DNA of 26,658 nt from Collinsella sp. (GTDB taxonomy: Bacteria > Actinomycetota > Coriobacteriia > Coriobacteriales > Coriobacteriaceae), in contig DXZQ01000030.1 in the NCBI GenBank assembly GCA_019419585.1, positions 1 through 26,658 of the forward strand, written 5' to 3'. The notes beneath the pieces are model-generated. The model searched no databases. It was not told the DNA's origin and saw nothing but the letters and a program-made list of their open reading frames with translations. Below, one piece after another: positions 8,058 through 15,545 of the stretch. The stretch's first letter is position 1. Every line of letters starts with the position of its first letter. The position numbers and the translations under genes were made by a program.

Positions 8058-9218
8058 ATGGAGATCACCAAGGATATCCGCTACATCGGTGTCGACGATC
8101 ACGACATTGACCTGTTCGAGGGCCAGTACGACGTGTCCGAGAACGGTATGGCATACAACAGCTACGTTATCTTGGGCGAAAAGATCGCTGTCGCCGATTC
8201 AGTCGATGGCGGTTTTGTCGACGAATGGCTCGGCAACCTCGAGGCCGCGCTCGATGGCCGTACGCCCGACTACCTGGTCGTCCATCACATGGAGCCCGAT
8301 CACTCCGCCGGTATCGCCGCCTTTATGGAGCGCTATCCCCAGGCACAGATTGTGGCCAGCATGGGCGCCTTCCGCATGATGGTCAACTACTTTGGCACCG
8401 ACTACCCCGAGCGTAAGATAGTCGTCAAAGAGGGCGACGTGCTCGACCTGGGTGGCCACAGCCTAACGTTTGTCTGCGCCCCCAACGTGCACTGGCCCGA
8501 GGTGATCTTCTCCTACGAGTCTACCGACAAGGTGCTCTTTAGTGCCGACGGCTTTGGCAAGTTCGGCGCCAACGACATCGAGGACCCGGAAGGCTGGGCC
8601 TGCGAGGCGCGCCGCTACTACTTTGGCATCGTCGGTAAGTTCGGCAAGTTCGTGCAGGCCGTGCTCAAGAAGGCCGCCGACCTGGACATTCAGATTATCT
8701 GTCCGCTCCACGGCCCCGTGCTGACCGAGAATCTGGGCTATTACCTCGACACCTACAACACCTGGTCGAGCTATCAGCCCGAGGACGAGGGCATCACGAT
8801 CGCCTATGTGAGCGTGTATGGCCATCTGAAGGCTGCTGTTGAGGAGCTCGCTTCTGCGCTCGAGGCTCGCGGCCAGAAGGTTTCCGTTTTTGACCTGGCA
8901 CGCGACGATATGGCCGAGGCCGTTGAGGATGCGTTCCGCTATGACCGTCTGGTGCTCGCCTCCATCACCTATCAGGGCGAGATCTTCCCGTTCATGAGCA
9001 CCTTTATCCATACGCTTGCCGAGCACGCCTATCAGAACCGTACGGTGGCACTCGTCGAGGCCGGCTCTTGGGCGCCCACCGCTGCCAAGGTTATGACCAA
9101 GGAACTCGAGGGCATGAAGGACATCACTCTGGCGCAGAACAAGGTGACCGTGCTGGGTTCGCTCAACGACGCCTCGCGCGCTCAGATCGAGGCCCTCGCC
9201 GACGAGCTTTCCAAGTAG
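8058..9218 (+). CDS. Flavodiiron protein (FprA/ROO type)
   Basis: An oxygen and/or nitric-oxide reductase of anaerobes: a metallo-beta-lactamase-like diiron domain fused to a flavodoxin domain, working in the cytosol. It is 386 aa. The diiron ligands are all present: H77-x-E79-x-D81-H82, H145, D164 and H218. The flavodoxin domain begins near 247, with VSVYGHLKAA as the FMN phosphate loop. There is no rubredoxin or flavin-reductase extension, so an external electron donor is needed. The ATG at 8058 has TAGGAGG at 8042-8048; the in-frame start at 8016 would precede this site and is rejected. A TATGAT at about 8015-8020 is a possible -10 element. Whether O2 or NO is preferred cannot be read from the sequence. 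Confidence 0.92.
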   Translation: MEITKDIRYIGVDDHDIDLFEGQYDVSENGMAYNSYVILGEKIAVADSVDGGFVDEWLGNLEAALDGRTPDYLVVHHMEPDHSAGIAAFMERYPQAQIVASMGAFRMMVNYFGTDYPERKIVVKEGDVLDLGGHSLTFVCAPNVHWPEVIFSYESTDKVLFSADGFGKFGANDIEDPEGWACEARRYYFGIVGKFGKFVQAVLKKAADLDIQIICPLHGPVLTENLGYYLDTYNTWSSYQPEDEGITIAYVSVYGHLKAAVEELASALEARGQKVSVFDLARDDMAEAVEDAFRYDRLVLASITYQGEIFPFMSTFIHTLAEHAYQNRTVALVEAGSWAPTAAKVMTKELEGMKDITLAQNKVTVLGSLNDASRAQIEALADELSK

Positions 9219-9250
9219 CGACACGTTCACTTTTGACGCTCAACCATCAC

Positions 9251-9290
9251 AACCACCACAAAGGGGACAGGCACCTTTGTGGTGGTTTTT
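9251..9290. terminator. Bidirectional terminator, AACCACCACAAAGG repeat copy 1
   Basis: A 14-bp perfect stem (9251-9264 with 9274-9287) around GGACAGGCA is followed by TTTTTGTTT. It lies between the convergent flavodiiron and DeoR-type genes. The same hairpin, identical over at least 38 bases including the loop, occurs at 23353-23391, so it is a dispersed element that doubles as a terminator. Confidence 0.8.
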
Positions 9291-9292
9291 GT

Positions 9293-10096
9293 TTAAGCGC
9301 CGGCGATGACGAGATTTGGGCGGGCGTCGTCGGCGGTCTCGGCGATTGAGGTGGCGACGGCGCCATCGGGATCACGGTCCATCACGATGGTGTCGACATC
9401 GGTCAGCTTGGCAAAGCGGTACATGCCGCGTCCGTTAACCTTGCTGGCGTCCATGAGGGCGACGCTTTGACGGGCGGCACCGACCATAGCCGCTTTGGTC
9501 TCGGCCATCTGCGGAAAGTCGGTCGTAAAGCCGCAGCCGGGAACAAAAGCTCCAGGGCACATGACGGCAAGGTCGGCGTGGACCATTTGGAGCGCCTGCA
9601 TGGTAAGTGGGCCGTACAGATAGCGATGACCTTTGCGCAGTGCCCCGCCCAGCATGACGACATCGACCGAGGGCATGCTCTCGTCGATGTAATCGGCAAT
9701 GGTAATGTCGGCCGTGATGACGGTGATGCCATCGTGCTGGTCGAGGAGCCGGACAAACTCGAGAGCGGTGGTGCCCGAGTCGACGAGCAGGGTGTCACCG
9801 TTGCCGACGAGTTCAATGGCGCTTTGTGCGATGGCCTGCTTGGCGGCAACATTGACGTTGATACGGCGATCCTGGGTGGATACGGTCAGTCGCTTCTGGA
9901 GCGACACAGCGCCACCATGCGTGCGGCGCAGCTTGCCGGACTCGGCGAGCGCGTCTAGGTCGGCACGGGCGGTAACGGAGGACACACCAAAGGTCTGGGC
10001 GATTTCTGCTACCTGCACCGAGGCATTATGCTCAAGCATCTCCATGATGGCGGCACGACGCTCATCGGCGAAGGCTCGGGTTGTTGCATGGGCCAT
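9293..10096 (-). CDS. DeoR-family repressor, LacR-like
   Basis: A sugar-phosphate-responsive DNA-binding protein of 267 aa. The N-terminal DeoR helix-turn-helix (VAEIAQTFGVSSVTARADLD, about 28-47, followed by LRRTHGGA) leads into the DeoR sensor domain. Its NGDTLLVDSGTTALEF segment forms the phosphosugar-isomerase-like pocket, and KVNGRGMYRFAKLTDVD lies near the C-terminus. The start at 10096 (MAHATTRAFADERR) has GGAG 5 nt upstream; the extension to 10144 lacks support. It is divergent from the GatY-type aldolase and is the best candidate to bind the TGTTC/GAACA dyads before lacA. LacR of lactic acid bacteria responds to tagatose 6-phosphate; the same effector here is inference. Confidence 0.88.
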   Translation of the reverse strand: MAHATTRAFADERRAAIMEMLEHNASVQVAEIAQTFGVSSVTARADLDALAESGKLRRTHGGAVSLQKRLTVSTQDRRINVNVAAKQAIAQSAIELVGNGDTLLVDSGTTALEFVRLLDQHDGITVITADITIADYIDESMPSVDVVMLGGALRKGHRYLYGPLTMQALQMVHADLAVMCPGAFVPGCGFTTDFPQMAETKAAMVGAARQSVALMDASKVNGRGMYRFAKLTDVDTIVMDRDPDGAVATSIAETADDARPNLVIAGA

Positions 10097-10129
10097 AGCT
10101 GCTCCATCCTCAACTGAAATTTGCAGGAA

Positions 10130-10220
10130 TTGTGTTGAGTCCATTTTCGTTCATTTTCTTTTTGAGTAAGAAAACGCCTTTCGATTACTTATCTTTTCTA
10201 TAAAAGAAAGATGATTCGCT
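10130..10220. promoter_or_regulatory. AT-rich divergent control region between deoR-type gene and aldolase
   Basis: This AT-rich stretch stands out from its GC-rich surroundings. It has the tandem CATTTTCGTT/CATTTTCTTT at 10-bp spacing (about 10141-10160) and an imperfect dyad CTTTTCTATAAAAGAAAG near 10193-10210. It likely holds both divergent promoters and a regulator site. No -35/-10 pair is certain. The remaining part up to 10431 shows no gene; it is presumably the aldolase 5' leader. Confidence 0.4.
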
Positions 10221-10431
10221 TGAAAACTGCAATGTCGTATAGAGGGATCCGGCGCGAATCCCTTCCGTTTGCTTTTCAAAAACGAGTGTCTTGACCTGTG
10301 TGCCGGTGATATCTCATACGTGCGACGCCGTCGATTTTCATACAATGAGCGCAGCAAAACGCAAGGTAAAACGCCTTGTGAACAACTACGCCCGATGTCC
10401 AGATGCGGGCGAGGGAGAGGAGCAAACGCTC

Positions 10432-11289
10432 ATGGCACTTGTTACCACCGAAAAGATGCTCAAGGACGCTCAGGCCGGCCACTACGCCGTCGGCGCGTTC
10501 AACGTCGAGAACCTCGAGTTTGTTATGGCCGTTCTGGCCGCTGCCGAGGAGACCAAGTCCCCCGTCATCATGCAGACCACCCCGGGCACCATCAAGACCG
10601 CTGGTCTGGACTACTTCTACGGCATGGTCAAGGCTGCCGCCGAGCGCGCTTCCGTGCCCGTCGCTCTGCACCTCGATCACGGCGATGGCTATGACCGCTG
10701 CATGCAGGCTTTCCGCACGGGCTACACCTCTGTCATGATCGACGGTTCGCACGAGTCCTTCGAGGACAACATTGCCCTGACCAAGTCCGTCGCCGATGCT
10801 GGCCGCGCCATGGGCGTGCCCGTCGAGGCTGAGCTCGGTAAGGTTGGCGGCAAGGAGGACGACGGTCCCGCGGTTGAGGGCGAGAGCCCCTACACCGATC
10901 CGGCCGAGGCCAAGGAGTTCGTCGAGCGTACCGGCTGCACCTCCCTCGCAATTGGCGTTGGCACCAGCCACGGTGTGTACACGAGCGATCCGCACATCGA
11001 GCAGTCCGTGGTCAAGGCCATCCGCGACGCCGTCGACGTGCCGCTGGTTCTGCACGGCACCTCTGGTGTGCCCGATGAGCAGGTTGCCGAGGCTGTGAAG
11101 AACGGCATCTGCAAGGTTAACTACGCCACCGAGCTGCGTCAGGCCTACACCAAGGGCTTCATGGCCTACATGGCCGAGAACCCCGCCTGCTTCGATCCCA
11201 AGAAGCCGGCCAAGGAGGGCATGCGTGAGATCACCGAGCTGGTTAAGATCCGCATGACCAACCTCAACTCTGTGGGCAAAGCAGAGTAA
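10432..11289 (+). CDS. Class II ketose-bisphosphate aldolase, GatY/KbaY type (tagatose-1,6-bisphosphate aldolase)
   Basis: This zinc-dependent aldolase cleaves tagatose or fructose 1,6-bisphosphate to DHAP and glyceraldehyde 3-phosphate. It is 285 aa, the GatY/KbaY length and shorter than many FbaA enzymes. Zinc ligands are H83 (in LHLDHGD, with catalytic D82), H180 (GTSHG) and H208 (LHGTSG). Other family blocks are VEAELGKVGGKEDD at 131-144 and CKVNYATELR at 227-236. The ATG at 10432 has GAGAGGAG 9 nt upstream; the upstream in-frame ATG at 10291 gives a non-family N-terminus and is rejected. Adjacent DeoR-type repressor and distant lacABXC support tagatose 1,6-bisphosphate as substrate, replacing class I LacD. 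Fructose-bisphosphate specificity is not excluded. Confidence 0.88.
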   Translation: MALVTTEKMLKDAQAGHYAVGAFNVENLEFVMAVLAAAEETKSPVIMQTTPGTIKTAGLDYFYGMVKAAAERASVPVALHLDHGDGYDRCMQAFRTGYTSVMIDGSHESFEDNIALTKSVADAGRAMGVPVEAELGKVGGKEDDGPAVEGESPYTDPAEAKEFVERTGCTSLAIGVGTSHGVYTSDPHIEQSVVKAIRDAVDVPLVLHGTSGVPDEQVAEAVKNGICKVNYATELRQAYTKGFMAYMAENPACFDPKKPAKEGMREITELVKIRMTNLNSVGKAE

Positions 11290-11313
11290 CAACAAGGGTA
11301 CTCTGATCCCACC

Positions 11314-11464
11314 GGACGGTTTGGGCGGGTCCCGTACTTAGTTTCCAAAACGTCCTCGCGCATGAAGGCCCCCGTTGTCTCGCTTCTTCGAAGCGTTGAC
11401 AACGGGGGCCTTCGCGCTGCGGAATGATTTTGGAAACTAAGTACGGGACCCGCCCAAACCGTCC
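11314..11464. repeat. 151-nt nested palindromic element after the aldolase
   Basis: Perfect 37-bp arms (11314-11350 and 11428-11464, containing GGGCGGGTCCCGTAC) enclose a second perfect 16-bp stem (11364-11379 / 11398-11413, GAAGGCCCCCGTTGTC) and a terminal CGCTTC/GAAGCG hairpin (11381-11386 / 11390-11395). It starts 25 bp after the aldolase stop and ends 50 bp before the convergent HAD gene. It might serve as a bidirectional terminator, but the arms are much longer than needed and lack T-tracts. Confidence 0.75.
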
Positions 11465-11513
11465 TGCTCAATCGCCCTTGTGGCGTTGGGGCTGAATGGG
11501 TGGGACGCGTGGG

Positions 11514-12137
11514 TTATTTGGTTGTTAGGGTTAGTAGGTCGTTGGGGGTTTTGAGGTTGTAGGTGGCGTTTGGGATATCTTGGTGTGATCCCCATGCTGC
11601 TCGGGCAAAACTGACCCCTGCCGAAGTTGCGCATTGTTCGTCGTAGACGGTGTCGCCAACGTAGACGACGTTGCCAGGATTCGCGCCCGTACGCCGGAGA
11701 TATTCGAGCATGGGAGCGGGTGCGGGTTTATGTTCGGTTGTGTCTTCGACAAGGATGATGTGTTCAAAAAACTTATCGAAGCCAAGGGGTGCAATTTCGT
11801 CTGTGTATTCGTCGCGCGCACGTGAGGAGACGATGCCAAGTTTGCAGCCGTTGTTGGCGAGTGTTGCGATGACTTCAAGCAAGCCTGGAAACAGGCTGAT
11901 GGTGCTTTTAAAGCTGGCAGCAACTTGGCACCAACGATTCAACGTTGCCTGCGAGTAGATTCCAAGTTTCTCAAGGGCATCCTTGCCGGGTATGCCGAGG
12001 GCAAATTCAAGCTCGTGTCGGGGGAGCGTTTTGCCGGTCTCTTCTTGGACAATCTGGACAAGCGATGATAGAACGCTTTCTTCTGTATCTGCCAATGTCC
12101 CATCAACGTCAAATACGATATGGTCAAAGTGCTTCAT
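11514..12137 (-). CDS. HAD-superfamily phosphatase (phosphoglycolate phosphatase-like)
   Basis: A cytosolic haloacid-dehalogenase hydrolase of 207 aa. Motif I is FDVDGTLADT with nucleophile D10 and acid D12. A helical cap of the PGP/beta-phosphoglucomutase type covers about 16-80. Motif II is VSSRARDE, motif III is the lysine in TEHKPAPAP, and motif IV is VGDTVYDEQ. The substrate is not predictable from these motifs. The start at 12137 has GAGAGGAG 6 nt upstream. It lies 56 nt after the AraC regulator stop on the same strand, so the two may be co-transcribed. Base composition is less GC-rich than in neighbouring genes. Confidence 0.85.
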   Translation of the reverse strand: MKHFDHIVFDVDGTLADTEESVLSSLVQIVQEETGKTLPRHELEFALGIPGKDALEKLGIYSQATLNRWCQVAASFKSTISLFPGLLEVIATLANNGCKLGIVSSRARDEYTDEIAPLGFDKFFEHIILVEDTTEHKPAPAPMLEYLRRTGANPGNVVYVGDTVYDEQCATSAGVSFARAAWGSHQDIPNATYNLKTPNDLLTLTTK

Positions 12138-12193
12138 ATGGTTGCTCCTCTCTGTTGTTTGCCTGCAAGTTTGATGCGGTGACAGAAGAAAGG

Positions 12194-13132
12194 CTAGCGG
12201 GATTTCTGCCTGGTGCTATCGAGATTCTGCCTCGCTGCTCGATAGCTCGAAGGAGTGCACCCCATTTGTTCTTTAAATACCTGGCCAAGATGGCTTGCTG
12301 TCGCAAAGCCGCATTGGCGCGCGACTGTCTGGACCGTTCGCGTGGTGTGTGCCAAAAGTTCGCAAGCACGGTTTACGCGGTATGCGCGCAGATATGCCGC
12401 CGGGGTCGTTCCTGCGCAAGCTTCGATAATGCGGTAACACTCTCTTTCGCTTACGCCGGCTGCAGATGCCATCTGGGGCACATCTATAGCGGCTGCATAG
12501 TTTGCGCGGATATAGTCCAGGATTGCCTTGAACTGTACGTCGCGGTTGGTCATCCAAGAGGCGTTGTCGGAGGCAAAGAGCGGTTCGGCCTTGGCGTAAA
12601 TCTGAATCCAGAGCTCTGACAAGCTATTCCGAAGCGCCATCTCGTTCTGCGGCCGTTGAAGGTCGTGGTTAAAGGAACTCTTTAGCAAATCGATAAAGGG
12701 CATATCGTCGGGGTTGGTGGGCGACCATTTGAGCACATCGACGCCTCGACATTGAAGCAATGGGTTGATGTAGCGCTTTTGGAGACGTCCCGTGGGATCG
12801 CCGAGCATCGACGGCTGAAAGATATGCAACATTTGAATGGCTGGTGCCGAATTGGGTGATTGCAGCGTGCTGTGCAAAACGCCGCCGTTGATAAAGCCGG
12901 CGGACCCTTCCTCAAAGCGTACGTGCTCATGAGCCGCGCGCGTTCGATAGTCAATCGCTCCCTGCTCCATGTAGAAAAGCTCAACTTCGGAATGCCAGTG
13001 CCAGGGGACGGAATTGCCCGGATAGCGAGCGAATTCTGCGCGTTCGGCAATATAGGGCCAGTCTTCGGCGGTCTCGGGAAACGCTTCCTCGCGTCCTCCG
13101 CGGTGCAATTCTATGTGATCCATGTTTCGCAT
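12194..13132 (-). CDS. AraC-family transcriptional regulator with N-terminal cupin
   Basis: A DNA-binding activator of 312 aa. A cupin-like sensor lies at about 40-150 (VPWHWHSEVELFYMEQG), followed by two helix-turn-helix units typical of AraC: IDVPQMASAAGVSERECYRI near 217-236 and VQTVARQCGFATASHLGQVF near 268-287. The ending GCTPSSYR matches the AraC C-terminal signature. Starts at 13132 or 13123 (MDHIELH) are both possible and neither has a Shine-Dalgarno. TATACT at 13139-13144 (minus strand) would place transcription start near the first ATG. Target genes may include the downstream HAD phosphatase. The ligand is unknown. Confidence 0.86.
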   Translation of the reverse strand: MRNMDHIELHRGGREEAFPETAEDWPYIAERAEFARYPGNSVPWHWHSEVELFYMEQGAIDYRTRAAHEHVRFEEGSAGFINGGVLHSTLQSPNSAPAIQMLHIFQPSMLGDPTGRLQKRYINPLLQCRGVDVLKWSPTNPDDMPFIDLLKSSFNHDLQRPQNEMALRNSLSELWIQIYAKAEPLFASDNASWMTNRDVQFKAILDYIRANYAAAIDVPQMASAAGVSERECYRIIEACAGTTPAAYLRAYRVNRACELLAHTTRTVQTVARQCGFATASHLGQVFKEQMGCTPSSYRAARQNLDSTRQKSR

Positions 13133-13157
13133 GGCATCAGTATAAAGCGCGATGGGC

Positions 13158-13367
13158 TTAGATTGCTCTTGCCTGTTCGGGGAACGCCTTGTCTAGGGAT
13201 GCTTGGAGCCTTTCGAACGATGCTCGCAAGTTGTGGCTCTGGTCGGTTGAGCGTTTGGCTTTTGTGGTGGGGGAGTCGAGGAGGCCGTCTCTCTGTGTCG
13301 GGGGGAAGGAGAAAAGGTCTGCATGATTTAGGGATGGCTGCTGTGCTGCGTCGTTGGAAGAATGCAT
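13158..13367 (-). CDS. Small hypothetical protein, 69 aa
   Basis: Not recognised. The ATG at 13367 has a strong AGGAGG (minus strand 13383-13378) with 10 nt spacing, and starts two bases after the stop of an upstream open frame, an arrangement typical of a coupled gene pair. The peptide is hydrophilic with Ser/Asn/Gln-rich N-terminus and a short amphipathic C-terminal helix (ASFERLQASLDKAF). There is no membrane segment or Cys pair. It could be the truncated second gene of a small two-gene cassette, or fortuitous. It ends 25 bp before the AraC gene. Confidence 0.35.
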   Translation of the reverse strand: MHSSNDAAQQPSLNHADLFSFPPTQRDGLLDSPTTKAKRSTDQSHNLRASFERLQASLDKAFPEQARAI

Positions 13368-13369
13368 GC

Positions 13370-13564
13370 TTATGCGGCCTCCTCGATGTCCACCAAAAGA
13401 TTGCGCACGGGGTGTGCTGCTAGGTCCCGTGCGCTGGCAGTATTATGCCGCGGTTGCTGCAAAGAAGCGCTAAAGAAAGGCTTAACCTGGTTTGGTGTTA
13501 CGATGAAACCGCAGGTCAAGGCTATTGAGTAACACTCTTGAAAGGTTTTGAGCTTAAGGGCTTT
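13370..13564 (-). pseudogene. C-terminal remnant of a small gene upstream of the 69-aa frame
   Basis: An open minus-strand frame without ATG ends ...ARDLAAHPVRNLLVDIEEAA-stop (TAA at 13372-13370). The last 20-odd codons have normal codon use and look like a real protein end, whereas the upstream part (containing FIVTPNQVKPFF) does not. The first stop upstream is at 13567-13565. It may be a 5'-truncated antitoxin-like or other small protein, but family assignment is not possible. The remainder of 13565-13621 shows nothing. Confidence 0.3.
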
Positions 13565-13621
13565 CTAAGGTTTGTGGCGCGGATGTGGCTCGCCTGTGTG
13601 GGGCGTGTGGACGGCTCGTTC

Positions 13622-14611
13622 CTAGCGCTGCGGTGCAGCGGCACGTACTTGTTCGATGACCTTTTCCATCGTGGCGTCGATGCGGTCCTTTTTGAGTTCG
13701 CATTCCCAGATGGTTATGGGCGTCCAGCCCATTTGAGTGAGTGCTGCCACGGCAGCGCGGTCGCGCTCGACGTTGCGACGGAACTTTGCCTCCCAAAACT
13801 CAACGTTGCGCTTGGGCTGGCTGGGGTTGCACTTGGGGCAGCGGTGCCAAAAGCAGCCGTTGACGAAGATGGCGATTTTGCGCCCGGGGAAGGCGATGTC
13901 GGGCTTTCCGGGCACCTTCCATTCCAGACGGTATCCCGTAAGGCCTGCGGCGCGCAGGCGCTGGCGAACGAGCAGCTCGGGCTTGGTGTTGGCGCGCTTG
14001 TTGCCCTTCATGGACTTTTTTATAGCGGCGCGACGGCGCACGAGTTCACGTTCGTCGGCGGAAAGGTCCGAGGTGTCGATGCCGTCGAGCAGACCGGGCT
14101 TGGGACGCTTTTTGCTGCGGCGCATCGGTGCGCGCTTGGGTTTGGTGGCGGGCTCGTCGGTCGTGGTGGCCTCGGCGTCGTTGGCAGTGCCGTTGGCCTC
14201 AAGCCGATCTTCCTTCAACTCAATCAGAGCATCGATAAGCCCCTTATCGGCGGGCATCCATTCCACCGTGGCAAGCGAAGTGCGCGGAATCCAGCGGATA
14301 TCGAGCTGGCGGTCGTGCTTCTGGGGCTCGTCGGACTCTTTAGCCAGCGAGCAGTAGTAGCACTCCATGGAGAGATGAAAATCGGGGTAGTCATACTCAA
14401 CGGTGTAGAAATCGCGCAGGTTGTTGACCTTCACCTGCAGCTCTTCCATGAGCTCGCGGCGCACGGCGTCCTCGGGCGTCTCGCCGCGCATGAGCTTGCC
14501 ACCGGGGAACTCCCAAAGTCCCTGCATGTCGCCATAGCCGCGCTGTACGGCAAGCAGCTCGTCAGATCCTTCCTTGCGAATGATCCCAGCGGCAACATGA
14601 ACAGTCTTCAA
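13622..14611 (-). CDS. NUDIX hydrolase - Vsr endonuclease fusion protein
   Basis: A 329-aa single chain with two repair-associated domains. Residues 1-130 are a MutT-like NUDIX domain with box G38-x5-E44-x7-R52-E53-L-x-E56-E57 (the usual later Gly is Gln59). A basic, low-complexity linker runs from about 140 to 175 (KPKRAPMRRSKKRPKPG). Residues 180-329 match very-short-patch repair endonuclease: NTKPELLVRQRLR, catalytic-type D238 in GKPDIAF, FVNGCFWHRCPKC at 249-261, EFWEAKFRRNVERDR and IWECEL at 301-306. Cys253, 258, 261 and 304 plus His256 could hold the structural zinc. The start is TTG at 14611 after GAGAGGA; the longer in-frame extension is antisense to the ABC ATPase gene. No Dcm-type methylase is in the window. 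Both domains look intact. Confidence 0.88.
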   Translation of the reverse strand: MKTVHVAAGIIRKEGSDELLAVQRGYGDMQGLWEFPGGKLMRGETPEDAVRRELMEELQVKVNNLRDFYTVEYDYPDFHLSMECYYCSLAKESDEPQKHDRQLDIRWIPRTSLATVEWMPADKGLIDALIELKEDRLEANGTANDAEATTTDEPATKPKRAPMRRSKKRPKPGLLDGIDTSDLSADERELVRRRAAIKKSMKGNKRANTKPELLVRQRLRAAGLTGYRLEWKVPGKPDIAFPGRKIAIFVNGCFWHRCPKCNPSQPKRNVEFWEAKFRRNVERDRAAVAALTQMGWTPITIWECELKKDRIDATMEKVIEQVRAAAPQR

Positions 14612-14643
14612 CAGGAGTCCTCTCTCAATATCAACACGTGGCA

Positions 14644-14676
14644 GGGTAGCTACCCGTACCTTACACAACGGTAAGG
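14644..14676. promoter_or_regulatory. Two palindromes in the NUDIX-Vsr/ABC divergent promoter region
   Basis: GGGTAGCTACCC (14644-14655) is a perfect 12-bp palindrome. CCTTAC-N6-GTAAGG (14659-14676) is a second dyad whose size and form resemble MerR-family operators. On the minus strand TTGCCT overlaps its edge and may be a -35 for the NUDIX-Vsr gene. Regulator identity is inference. Confidence 0.4.
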
Positions 14677-14712
14677 CAAGCGTAAGCCATATCGATGGTA
14701 GCCGACTCGTCT

Positions 14713-14748
14713 TCTTGCGACTATAGATGCCGTAGACTAATCGCAAGA
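14713..14748 (+). promoter_or_regulatory. Inverted repeat overlapping the bceA-like start region
   Basis: TCTTGCGA (14713-14720) and TCGCAAGA (14741-14748) are perfect 8-bp complements with a 20-bp loop. The right arm abuts the Shine-Dalgarno AAGAAAGGA at 14745-14752. It could be an operator (Bce-type promoters often carry inverted repeats for a response regulator) or an RNA hairpin affecting translation. Confidence 0.4.
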
Positions 14749-14759
14749 AAGGACTCGGT

Positions 14760-15545
14760 ATGCAAACCACGCACATGGCGACCCCGGTACTGGAGGTCGC
14801 GCATCTCGAAAAAGTATATGGAGCGCTGGGCAACGTGACCCGCGCGCTCAACGACGTCAGCTTTACCGTCAACCGCGGCGAATTTGTTGGCATCATGGGC
14901 GCTTCGGGCTCGGGCAAGTCGACGTTGCTCAACTGCGTGTCGACCATCGATAGCGCCACGAGCGGTACCATCCGCATCAACGGGCAGGACGTAACACGCA
15001 TGAAGCAGGCTAAGCTTTCGCAGTTCCGCCGCGAGGAGCTCGGCTTTATCTTCCAGGACTCCAACCTGCTCGATACGCTCACGGCACGCGAGAACATCGC
15101 CCTGCCGCTCACCATCGCCCGCACAAACTCGGCAGAAATCTCGACTCGCGTGCAGGATGTGGCAGCGCGCCTGTCCATCAGTCAGGTGCTCGACAAGTAT
15201 CCCTACCAGATGTCCGGCGGTCAGCAGCAGCGCGTTGCCGCGGCTCGCGCGCTCGTCACCGACCCCACCATGATCATGGCCGACGAGCCCACCGGCGCCC
15301 TCGATTCCAAGAGCGCCCGCCTGCTGCTCGAGAGCCTAGAGGCCCTCAATCGCCGCCTGCGCGCCACGGTGCTCATGGTCACGCACGACAGCTTTGCCGC
15401 CAGCTACACGAGCCGCGTGCTGTTTATCCGCGACGGCAAGATCTTCACCGAGCTGCGCCGCGGCGACACCGACCGCCGAGAGTTCTTCGACCGCATTATG
15501 GAGGTCGTTGCCATGATGGGCGGTGAGGGCTCCGATGCTCTGTAA
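14760..15545 (+). CDS. ABC transporter ATP-binding protein, BceA/MacB type
   Basis: The cytosolic ATPase of a peptide-antibiotic detoxification or export transporter, 261 aa. It has Walker A GASGSGKST at 47-55, Q-loop FIFQD at 96-100, signature MSGGQQQR at 151-158, Walker B MIMADEP at 171-177 with catalytic Glu176, D-loop GALD and H-loop VTHD at 207-210. It belongs with the LolD/MacB/BceA clade. The ATG at 14760 follows AAGAAAGGA by 7 nt. It overlaps the following permease gene by 11 nt, so the two are co-translated. In Firmicutes such modules sit with a BceRS sensor pair; none is visible here. Confidence 0.92.
   Translation: MQTTHMATPVLEVAHLEKVYGALGNVTRALNDVSFTVNRGEFVGIMGASGSGKSTLLNCVSTIDSATSGTIRINGQDVTRMKQAKLSQFRREELGFIFQDSNLLDTLTARENIALPLTIARTNSAEISTRVQDVAARLSISQVLDKYPYQMSGGQQQRVAAARALVTDPTMIMADEPTGALDSKSARLLLESLEALNRRLRATVLMVTHDSFAASYTSRVLFIRDGKIFTELRRGDTDRREFFDRIMEVVAMMGGEGSDAL

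Noticed and set aside
14612..15178. N-terminal extension of the NUDIX-Vsr frame by 189 codons
   Set aside because: It runs antisense into the ABC ATPase gene; the TTG at 14611 has a Shine-Dalgarno and begins exactly at the NUDIX fold.
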